64,000 nt of DNA from contig NC_058341.1 in NCBI RefSeq assembly GCF_905475395.1, positions 68,269,501 through 68,333,500 of the forward strand, read 5' to 3'. Shown here piece after piece: positions 56,740 to 64,000 of the stretch. Positions within the stretch are counted from its first letter, which is position 1. Each line of letters starts with the position of its first letter. Source of the DNA: Chrysoperla carnea (lineage: Eukaryota > Arthropoda > Insecta > Neuroptera > Chrysopidae). The position numbers were made by a program, and so were the translations under genes. Below the pieces are notes generated by a model. The model was not told where the DNA came from. It made no database searches and saw only the letters and a list, made by a program, of their open reading frames with translations.

Positions 56740-57620
56740 TGAACCGTTCATTTCGGTTCACAGTATTTTGATTGTAGGTTTGGCTGATAGTAATTAAAAA
56801 TCTTTTAAATTAGAGTAGTAAACGCGATCAAAAACATTGGGACAGAAAAAGGTAACAATCATTAAAACACACGAACACGAAAAGAAATATTTACAAAAGA
56901 AAATACAAAAAAATATAGAAATAAATAAATAAATAAAAAACCCTATCTAAATCTAAACACACACACACAAAAAAAAAAATAAAATAAAATAAAAAGACTA
57001 ACAAAATTAGTCAATTAAAAAAGTTGAATTAAAATCACGTTAGCGTGTGAACGGACGTTAGTACACACTAACGTGTGAATGACCACCACGCGCAACAATT
57101 ATTAAAAGTTAACAAACAAAAACAACGTAGTTCGGCGCATGAATACAGAACGAAGCTAAAAAGCTCAGACAATTTAAAGAGGAGCTCGCTTAATAAAATC
57201 ACCGTTGAATGGTACACATCAAGGATAAAATTTATTAAAATCAATAAGATACACGTTCGTGCCCGCAACGCGAGCACGTTTTAATATTACATCGTACAAT
57301 TGATGGATTGGGCATTTTAATCTGGAAATAAAATAATTGGTTTAACTTCAAAGAAGTGGACTTACTTGAACGATCAAATTAATTATACCTGGACATTTCA
57401 TCAACGGCTGGTGTTGTTTGTTTTGGAGGTGTACGCTCGGTATTCTGTGGTGGTTTTGCCTAGATTTTCAAGGTACGTTGCTTTACTTTAATTATCTTCC
57501 TTCTGTCCCAATTTGTAACGAGGTAATTGGAGATTTACCTACAAAAAAGTCAAAACGTTTAGTATACGTAGTTTAACAATACGCAATTGGACAGTTCCGA
57601 TTCGATTTTAATTAAATATT
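56740..57620 (+). repeat. 5' LTR (at least 881 bp)
   Basis: It starts TGAACCGTTCATTTCGGTTC, a short inner hairpin. It matches 63120-64000 throughout. The true 3' border lies beyond 57620; an AATAAA at about 57772 and an inverted relative of the start (CTGTTCAATTCAGTTCA, to 57868) suggest that the LTR extends a further ~250 bp. Confidence 0.88.
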
Positions 57621-58541
57621 TAAATTTGGTGTTGAACGTGATCAATACCGCGTTTTGGAAGTGTAGCTGACCACGAGTGCAGACAGCCCTTGATGGGTGT
57701 CTTTAGTCTTTCGATTCGGAGTTATACTTCGCCGGTACGTAAGCTTCATCGGATTCTGCTCTGTGTAATATTGAATAAATTGAGTCACGGATCAGAGCCA
57801 GAAGATGGATACTTGATTCACTAAACAGAAGAATTTAACGCAAAATCGGAACTGTTCAATTCAGTTCAGTTTCAATATAGTTTTCACATATTTTATATAA
57901 AAAAAAAAAAAAAACAAAAGAAAAACACTTAGTTAATTTAACAAAAAAACCTTACCTTAAAGGGGTTAGGTAACATTGTACATGTATCTTGGAGAATATT
58001 AGTTTTATATTATTTTCGTTGTAACTCTTTAATGATTTTATCTTGATTTTTAATATTGTAAATTCTAAAAACAAAAAAGAATCTTTATATTTCAATTTAA
58101 TAAATTAATCTAAGTAAAAAAAAAAATTACTTACATGTGTTTTGTTGTCTTCAAATACTTTGACATTTATTGATAGCCCATAGAGTTGTAGTCACTTCAC
58201 AGACTACTACTCCATCCTAGACCGTTCCTTTGTCCACTTTAATTTTTTTTTCAGATTCGATCACACTTACTAAGATCGCGGATAAAAAACGCTTCCACTT
58301 TGTCAACATGCCACAGTTGGTAATTTAATAGAGGATTTTAATATAAAGTCTTCTTATAAATGCCAAAGTTGGTAGCATATAGCGTAGGGTAGTTGATCGA
58401 GTCTGGATTAGAAAAAAAAAAAAAAAAAAAAAGGATTATTGGCTCATAATTTAAAATTAAATTTTGCAAAAAAAAAATACATACTACTAATTTTTTTTTC
58501 TTTGTTCGTACGAGCGTTACGCCTAGGTGAACTGCCAGAGG
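57621..58541 (+). other. Rest of the 5' LTR plus gypsy leader
   Basis: It holds an AATAAA, A-runs near 57900 and 58415, and no ORF. No TGG-initial sequence here matches the 3' end of a tRNA well enough to be named as primer site. Confidence 0.5.
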
Positions 58542-58955
58542 ATGCCGACTACACGGTCCAACAAGCACACGACATCATCAGCAGATGCTCCAATGGTGGT
58601 TACAACAATCGCCGTCAACACAACAACGACAACAAGTAACACTGCTGGATTGGGTACCATTGTCGACGCAACTTCACCAAGTTACGCTACTCCGCCAGAT
58701 ATTCCAGGTGCTCATGGTATTACGACAATAGCACCATCAGTGTCGAAAGCCAATTCCACCCTACCCACGACAGTATTGGCTGGAAATGTACCACAAACAA
58801 CTATTGGTACGAGTCCTGGAAACGTACCGATATTGAATCCGGCGCCTGGTATGGTTCACCTGCGTCGTCTGCACAACTGCATCAGTATTTTGGTTATGGG
58901 TTGGGGAGTGTTCCACAGTATGGACAAGCTCTTCCAACGTATCCAAATAATGTGA
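58542..58955 (+). CDS. Gag N-terminal segment, first frame
   Basis: From the first ATG it encodes a Thr/Ser/Pro-rich stretch (MPTTRSNKHTTSSADAP..., then TTTTTSNTAGLG), of low complexity and probably unstructured. Up to about 58845 (ILNPAPG) the composition suits a Gag leader; after that the frame turns into unlikely protein. The -1 frame then carries a matching Pro/Gln/Thr-rich sequence into Gag proper. So either one base has been lost or gained near 58845, or translation of Gag starts further downstream. Confidence 0.5.
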   Translation: MPTTRSNKHTTSSADAPMVVTTIAVNTTTTTSNTAGLGTIVDATSPSYATPPDIPGAHGITTIAPSVSKANSTLPTTVLAGNVPQTTIGTSPGNVPILNPAPGMVHLRRLHNCISILVMGWGVFHSMDKLFQRIQIM

Positions 58956-59854
58956 ATCATGCGCCAACTACGCAATTGAATACAACTCCATCACATCATC
59001 CTGTTCTTGCGCCACCAGCACCTGCAGGTCCGCCTGGTCAACCTGCGACAACAACAGCAGTAGGAGAGGAGGACGCCACACCATCAAGAGTCATCCAGTT
59101 TATGCGTTCCCAAACACGACTCAACGCATCACACGAGCATGATATTCACGAGGTAAATCTCCAATTAAAATATTTATGTGAATCCATAAGTAAGATAGCA
59201 TGTAGCCAACCCTGCAATCAAAATGCGAATAAGTCGTTAATAAATTTATCACATAGTAATTTAGGAGATAATATGTATAAAATTAAGTATCAGGTAAACA
59301 TAGATACGTACTTCAAAGACTTCCCTCGGTGTGACGGCTCCAGCAAACCGAACATAATAAAATTCCTGGAGGAAATCCAAAAGCTCGCAGAACTACACGT
59401 CCTGGAGGAGAAACCTCTTCTAACACATCTCCTCCAGTTTTGTGACGGAAATTTTCAAAGATGGTGGGCTACAAATATCCAATCTTATCCCACCTGGGAC
59501 TCCCTTCGCTTCAGGATATTAGATGTATTTTTTGCGCCGGCCGAAAGGTCCCTGCTCATATCAGAACACTTGTATAGATGGCAACGTCCAGAGGAATTAT
59601 TCACGGCGTTCATTGATGATATTAAACTCAAATCTAAAATCATTGGAGCCAACCTTAGTGAGCAGGAGATCATTACAATTCTTTGGGCTCGCATGAACAG
59701 GGCTACATATGATATCTGCAAATTTAGGATGGTACCGGATTCATTTGAAATACTCGACCTAGTAGCTCAAGAGGTGCGTCAAATAACGGATAGACAAGTA
59801 ATGTACGCACAAATGGAGCAGAACTCCAGTAGGTCTAAACCTACAAAAAACTAG
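58841..59854 (+). CDS. gag: Gag polyprotein
   Basis: This is the capsid-type structural protein that packages the element's RNA. The frame is open through a Pro/Thr-rich leader (YPNNVNHAPTTQLNTTPSHH, then PPAPAGPPGQP). The first ATG is 59102 (MRSQTRLNASHEHD), giving about 250 residues from there. The middle and end form a recognisable retrotransposon gag domain: YFKDFPRCDGSSKPNIIKFL, FCDGNFQRWWATN, TWDSLRFRILDVFF, LYRWQRPEEL and TILWARMNRATYDICKF. No CCHC zinc knuckle is seen. The stop (TAG, 59852-59854) directly follows a slippery heptamer. If the 5' reading shift near 58845 is real, the full-length leader cannot be read in one frame. Confidence 0.8.
   Translation, partial: GAWYGSPASSAQLHQYFGYGLGSVPQYGQALPTYPNNVNHAPTTQLNTTPSHHPVLAPPAPAGPPGQPATTTAVGEEDATPSRVIQFMRSQTRLNASHEHDIHEVNLQLKYLCESISKIACSQPCNQNANKSLINLSHSNLGDNMYKIKYQVNIDTYFKDFPRCDGSSKPNIIKFLEEIQKLAELHVLEEKPLLTHLLQFCDGNFQRWWATNIQSYPTWDSLRFRILDVFFAPAERSLLISEHLYRWQRPEELFTAFIDDIKLKSKIIGANLSEQEIITILWARMNRATYDICKFRMVPDSFEILDLVAQEVRQITDRQVMYAQMEQNSSRSKPTKN
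59845..59851 (+). promoter_or_regulatory. -1 ribosomal frameshift heptamer A AAA AAC
   Basis: In the gag frame the codons are ACA AAA AAC TAG, so the X XXY YYZ heptamer A AAA AAC lies immediately before the stop. Slipping back one base gives ...AAA CTA GTT GAA, exactly the pol frame, which is open from 59839 on. This is the standard retroviral way to make a Gag-Pol fusion at low rate. I have not identified a downstream pseudoknot. Confidence 0.75.
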
Positions 59855-59916
59855 TTGAAATCTCCAATTACAATACAATCAACCAAACCCCGTCTCGTCC
59901 CCCCCATCGTTGTCTA

Positions 59917-62900
59917 ATGGGACGTCGCAAATTATTATCAATTCGTTCACAACATACTAGCCTACCTACAATACCCGTAACCATAGGACCTTGTACGTAC
60001 GATTGCCTTCTGGATTCAGGGGCCACTCATAGTTTTTGTGATAAAAAATTGGCAACAGCTACAGTAAAGCTTGGTTTAGGCAAGATCTCCACCACAACGC
60101 TCCAAACTATATTAGCGGATGGTACTGTCACTAATGTCCATCAGTTGCTGACATGTTCTATCAGAATTGGCGGATTTACTTGGAAGACAGCGTTTCATAT
60201 AATACCAAGCCTAACTTTCAGTTTAATCATGGGTGTTGATCTTTTAAAACACATGAAGGCTATTTTAAATTTCGAAAAATGCTTAGTGACCTTCATGTTC
60301 AACCCAAAAATACCCATCCCCATGTGTCCAGGGACAGTCTGTACAATAAATAACATCGTCACATCACCTACGTTGCCGAAAACTCAATCTTCCCGTCTCG
60401 AAACGTTATTGAATCGCTTTAGTGACACAATCACCAACAAAATCGGTTGTGCTCGTGATTATTGGTACACCATACGTTTAAAGGACAGTATACCGGTACG
60501 GAGCCCACCCTATCCACTTTCACCCCCTAAAGCGCTTGAAATGGAACAGCACATCAACGGCCTCCTGGAGCAAGGCGTTATCGAACCTTGCCGGAGTGAA
60601 TACTCGGCTCCAGCCTTTTTAATAAAGAAAAAAGATGGTTCAAACAGGCTGTGTATCGATTATAGGCGCCTGAATGCGAAAGTTATCTTCGACGGCTTTC
60701 CCTCCCCTAATATGGAGAATGTTTTTCAGAGCTTGAGTGGTTCACGCTGCTATTCAGTGATCGATTTAACTAGCGCTTACTATCAAATAATGCTGTCCCC
60801 TGGATGCCGAAAATACACAGCGTTCTCTACGCCAACAGGCCAATACTTGTTCCGGACTACTCCCTTCGGATTAAGTGTCAGCCCAATGGCTCTAAACCGC
60901 CTGATCTTCGGGTTATTCGCAGACCTCCGCTATAAATGTGTTATTCCTTACTTCGACGACATTTTAATTTACAGCTCGAGCTTTGAAGAGCACCTAAAAC
61001 ACCTGGAGATAGTGTTCACTAGGTTACGAGATACCGGCTTAACGGTACGACCGGACAAAATGCAACTATGTCTACCTAGCATTCAATTCCTAGGGCATGT
61101 AATATCCGCGTCAGGTGTAGCTTTGGATAGGTCGAAGGTAGCGGCTGTGTTGGACCTGCGAATACCTCGCAACATTAAGCAACTGAGATCCTTCTTGGGG
61201 ATGACTTCCTTCTTCTCGCGTTTCATCCCCAACTACGCCGAAATAGTTGCCCCGCTGAACGCACTCAGAAAAAAGGACGTGGTGTACCACTTCGGAGATG
61301 ACCAAATTAAAGCATTCAACGCGGTCAAACAAGCTCTTACAGAAGCTCCAGTACTTGCCTTCCCAGATTTTAAAAAACGCTTCATCGTACAAACCGATGC
61401 TTCAGGTGTCGCAATTGCTGCTGTATTGCTTCAGGAACTAGACGGAGGCCAAAGAGCCATCCAGTACGCTAGCAGAAAATTAACCCCTGCGGAGGTTAAA
61501 TATTCTGCATACGAACTGGAGAGTCTCGCTGTCGTCTGGGCCCTGGAGAAATTCAAACAGTACTTACTAGGAACACGGTTTCTACTCAACACCGATAGCG
61601 GAGCCCTAAGCTGGGTCATGAACCATCCAAAACAGCTTGGCCGAGTGGGAAGGTGGGTACTAAAACTCTCACGTTTTGAGTTTGACGTGGAACACATAAA
61701 AGGCCCCACAAATGTTGTAGCTGACGCTCTTTCAAGGCTATTTTCAATTAAAATATCAAACGACGAGAAAAGTCCCACAGACAACTTCCATAAAAATTTG
61801 GCAGACGGACATACAGGTAAAATTTCAGTTTTAGACGAGGTACCACAAACCTTTACCTCTCTGCAACGACAGCAAGAGAATGATCCTGAGCTACGGCTCA
61901 TCATCCAGCGCCTACGTGCCGGAGATGATGTGATAGGCTATGAGTTACGGGACTCCCTTCTTCTAAAAATTGTAGGGAAAAATAGGTTGCGACGTATCCC
62001 TGTACCTAAAACTATGAGACAAATGCTTCTCTACTATCACCACGATGGAATAGCTTCAAACCACCCCGGCATTACAAAAAGTTATAGGGCCATTGCCCGT
62101 CGCTTCTGGTGGCCACGACTGTTTGAGGAGGTCCGCGGTTATGTTAGGTCCTGTCCGGAATGCCAGCGGTGTAAACCACACAATAAAGCACCTGGGGCCC
62201 CATTAGCTTCTAAAACTCCAGAACACCCGTGGGAGAGGGTCCACATAGATCACGTTGGCCCCTTAGTCATGACTAAAAACGGGTTCCGATATGTGCTCAC
62301 AGTGGCGGATAGCTTTACGAAATGGTTGGAGGCCATTCCAGTAAAACGTGTTACGGCGGCTAACACCGTCGACAAGCTCAATAAGGTCTGGTTACGCTTC
62401 GGTCCACCTCGACACGTCATTACGGACAATCATAAGGCATTTACAGGCGAGAAATTTAGGCTCATGTGCCTTCGATGGGGTATCAAACACATTCTGTGCG
62501 CACCTTATAGACCGTCGAGTAACTCTTTCGTCGAAAGAATCCACAGGGACCTCAAGAGTGGAATGACTATTATGTTACGTCAATACGCAAACACCCACAA
62601 AGAATGGGATCAATTCCTCCCATATTTTCAATTTGCACATAATAGTCAATTCCACGAATCGATCCAATGCAGCCCCTCGACGGTATTTTTAGGACGAGCA
62701 GTTCCAACTCCATTGGACCTCCGGTGGAATTTGCATGAAATAATCCATGATGATCCCCCACCAGATCTCGATAAGGTCCGAGAGTCATTGGCGAAGGCAC
62801 ATGACAAAATGAAACGTTTCCATAACGCCAAACGTCCACCAGAACACCCTTTCACAGAGGGCCAAATTGTGCTACAGAGAGACCACGGTGGTCCCCAATT

Positions 62901-63063
62901 CGACGAGGCCAGAAAATTTATTCCCCGGTGGACGACACCCAGGAGAATACTCCGTTTTACAACCCCTGTTTCATGCGACCTCGAAGACTTAGAAACTAAA
63001 ATAAGGTACAAAGCCCACGTCGAGGACCTGAAGCCGTTCATCGAAAGAGAAGAAATCAATTAA
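59917..63063 (+). CDS. pol: Gypsy Pol polyprotein (PR-RT-RNaseH-IN)
   Basis: 1,048 residues from the first ATG; the frame is open from 59839, so Pol is probably made as a Gag fusion by the -1 shift and begins earlier. Domains in order: aspartic protease, DSGATHSF (33-40); reverse transcriptase, SAPAFLIKKKDGSNRLCIDY (230-249), VIDLTSAYYQI, TPFGL and the catalytic YFDD (345-348); RNase H, TDAS (493-496), YELES (532-536), NTDSGAL and DALSR (603-607); integrase zinc domain with H/H/C/C (H709, H716, C746, C749) and catalytic D778, D837 and E873, a D-D35-E arrangement. The C-terminus has a VEDLKPF end like the GPY/F tail; no chromodomain is evident. All catalytic residues are present and there is no internal stop, so this copy may be active. 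GC content is higher than in the flanks. Confidence 0.95.
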   Translation: MGRRKLLSIRSQHTSLPTIPVTIGPCTYDCLLDSGATHSFCDKKLATATVKLGLGKISTTTLQTILADGTVTNVHQLLTCSIRIGGFTWKTAFHIIPSLTFSLIMGVDLLKHMKAILNFEKCLVTFMFNPKIPIPMCPGTVCTINNIVTSPTLPKTQSSRLETLLNRFSDTITNKIGCARDYWYTIRLKDSIPVRSPPYPLSPPKALEMEQHINGLLEQGVIEPCRSEYSAPAFLIKKKDGSNRLCIDYRRLNAKVIFDGFPSPNMENVFQSLSGSRCYSVIDLTSAYYQIMLSPGCRKYTAFSTPTGQYLFRTTPFGLSVSPMALNRLIFGLFADLRYKCVIPYFDDILIYSSSFEEHLKHLEIVFTRLRDTGLTVRPDKMQLCLPSIQFLGHVISASGVALDRSKVAAVLDLRIPRNIKQLRSFLGMTSFFSRFIPNYAEIVAPLNALRKKDVVYHFGDDQIKAFNAVKQALTEAPVLAFPDFKKRFIVQTDASGVAIAAVLLQELDGGQRAIQYASRKLTPAEVKYSAYELESLAVVWALEKFKQYLLGTRFLLNTDSGALSWVMNHPKQLGRVGRWVLKLSRFEFDVEHIKGPTNVVADALSRLFSIKISNDEKSPTDNFHKNLADGHTGKISVLDEVPQTFTSLQRQQENDPELRLIIQRLRAGDDVIGYELRDSLLLKIVGKNRLRRIPVPKTMRQMLLYYHHDGIASNHPGITKSYRAIARRFWWPRLFEEVRGYVRSCPECQRCKPHNKAPGAPLASKTPEHPWERVHIDHVGPLVMTKNGFRYVLTVADSFTKWLEAIPVKRVTAANTVDKLNKVWLRFGPPRHVITDNHKAFTGEKFRLMCLRWGIKHILCAPYRPSSNSFVERIHRDLKSGMTIMLRQYANTHKEWDQFLPYFQFAHNSQFHESIQCSPSTVFLGRAVPTPLDLRWNLHEIIHDDPPPDLDKVRESLAKAHDKMKRFHNAKRPPEHPFTEGQIVLQRDHGGPQFDEARKFIPRWTTPRRILRFTTPVSCDLEDLETKIRYKAHVEDLKPFIEREEIN

Positions 63064-63105
63064 TAACCTTAATAATATTCCGAAATACAATAGTATTTCT
63101 CCCTA

Positions 63106-63119
63106 AAAGTGGGGGAGAC
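63106..63119 (+). promoter_or_regulatory. Polypurine tract
   Basis: AAAAGTGGGGGAGAC directly precedes the 3' LTR TGAACC. It is the expected primer site for plus-strand DNA synthesis. Confidence 0.85.
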
Positions 63120-64000
63120 TGAACCGTTCATTTCGGTTCACAGTATTTTGATTGTAGGTTTGGCTGATAGTAATTAAAAATCTTTTAAATTAGAGTAGTA
63201 AACGCGATCAAAAACATTGGGACAGAAAAAGGTAACAATCATTAAAACACACGAACACGAAAAGAAATATTTACAAAAGAAAATACAAAAAAATATAGAA
63301 ATAAATAAATAAATAAAAAACCCTATCTAAATCTAAACACACACACACAAAAAAAAAAATAAAATAAAATAAAAAGACTAACAAAATTAGTCAATTAAAA
63401 AAGTTGAATTAAAATCACGTTAGCGTGTGAACGGACGTTAGTACACACTAACGTGTGAATGACCACCACGCGCAACAATTATTAAAAGTTAACAAACAAA
63501 AACAACGTAGTTCGGCGCATGAATACAGAACGAAGCTAAAAAGCTCAGACAATTTAAAGAGGAGCTCGCTTAATAAAATCACCGTTGAATGGTACACATC
63601 AAGGATAAAATTTATTAAAATCAATAAGATACACGTTCGTGCCCGCAACGCGAGCACGTTTTAATATTACATCGTACAATTGATGGATTGGGCATTTTAA
63701 TCTGGAAATAAAATAATTGGTTTAACTTCAAAGAAGTGGACTTACTTGAACGATCAAATTAATTATACCTGGACATTTCATCAACGGCTGGTGTTGTTTG
63801 TTTTGGAGGTGTACGCTCGGTATTCTGTGGTGGTTTTGCCTAGATTTTCAAGGTACGTTGCTTTACTTTAATTATCTTCCTTCTGTCCCAATTTGTAACG
63901 AGGTAATTGGAGATTTACCTACAAAAAAGTCAAAACGTTTAGTATACGTAGTTTAACAATACGCAATTGGACAGTTCCGATTCGATTTTAATTAAATATT
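63120..64000 (+). repeat. 3' LTR (partial, cut by window end)
   Basis: It matches 56740-57620 base for base as far as I can compare by eye, at an offset of 6,380. The end of the LTR and the second target duplication lie outside the window. Confidence 0.93.

Larger units (their letters stand above)
56740..64000 (+). mobile_element. Ty3/gypsy LTR retrotransposon (runs off the window)
   Basis: Order: 5' LTR, leader, gag, pol (protease, reverse transcriptase, RNase H, integrase), polypurine tract, 3' LTR. The LTRs look identical over all 881 bp visible in both. No env-like ORF follows pol, which ends about 55 bp before the 3' LTR. I could not find a convincing tRNA primer-binding site. Confidence 0.93.

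Noticed and set aside
57068..57284. 69-codon open frames on both strands in the LTR, repeated at 63448-63664
   Set aside because: They are in the LTR and therefore duplicated. Two overlapping frames on opposite strands with no family resemblance are by-products of LTR sequence.
57860..57900. Primer-binding site at the end of the 5' LTR
   Set aside because: No TGG followed by sequence complementary to a tRNA 3' end could be found, so I left it unassigned.
61111..61904. Minus-strand frames of 93 and 157 codons, and others in the pol region
   Set aside because: Antisense shadows of the pol ORF, which has all the expected motifs on the plus strand.
1..64000. CRISPR arrays, bacterial operons, promoters with ribosome binding sites
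   Set aside because: The repeats here are dispersed or inverted, not regularly spaced, and the DNA is plainly eukaryotic.

Overview
This window is AT-rich, gene-poor nuclear DNA from an arthropod, almost certainly an insect. The evidence is an intron-containing CYP4-type cytochrome P450 with insect-like exon structure, plus many metazoan and insect transposon classes: tRNA- and 5S-derived SINEs, non-LTR elements, Ty3/gypsy, hAT, Helitrons with TC...CTAG ends and foldback MITEs. The order of insect cannot be told from the sequence alone. There are no operons, CRISPR arrays or functional tRNA genes.

Layout. 1-9.4 kb: the 5' part of a CYP4-clan P450 on the minus strand. Seven coding exons can be spliced by hand into one open frame of 312 codons; the heme-binding C-terminal half lies beyond position 1. 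Its introns are filled with transposons: a TA-flanked foldback element, a second foldback with a SINE in it, two copies of an abundant ~660-bp dispersed repeat, and another SINE. 9.4-11 kb: a tandem duplication that starts in the predicted 3' splice site of a 5'UTR intron, followed by head-to-tail Helitrons. 11-15 kb: MITEs and unassigned DNA. 15-19.1 kb: a Helitron fragment, a hAT-like end, a 5'-truncated non-LTR retrotransposon with an intact reverse transcriptase ORF, and a SINE. 19.1-32 kb: dispersed repeats, a hAT transposase remnant, a foldback, a complete Helitron, a 5S rRNA-derived element and one unassigned candidate exon (29.5 kb). 32-38.8 kb: a TA-flanked foldback with a second TIR transposon nested in it, carrying what looks like the terminal exon of a lost gene; then several repeat fragments. 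40-45 kb: a spectacular nested palindrome (arms ~0.67 kb) with another foldback inserted in its left arm, and a third foldback beside it. 45-56.5 kb: mostly unassigned AT-rich DNA with repeat copies, a reverse-transcriptase pseudogene and a textbook Helitron. 56.7 kb to the end: a very young Ty3/gypsy element whose two LTRs look identical over the 881 bp that can be compared.

The most informative observations are: (1) the hand-assembled P450; (2) a canonical A AAA AAC -1 frameshift heptamer directly before the gypsy gag stop, opening exactly into the pol frame; (3) the nested foldback hierarchy at 41.7-44.0 kb; (4) a family of at least twelve copies of a ~660-bp repeat carrying an internal ACGG/GTCC microsatellite, whose ends are set by a copy interrupting another repeat; (5) an internally deleted TIR element keeping an exon-like ORF with stop and poly(A) signal. 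Apart from the P450 and possibly the 29.5-kb exon, every coding region recognised belongs to a mobile element.
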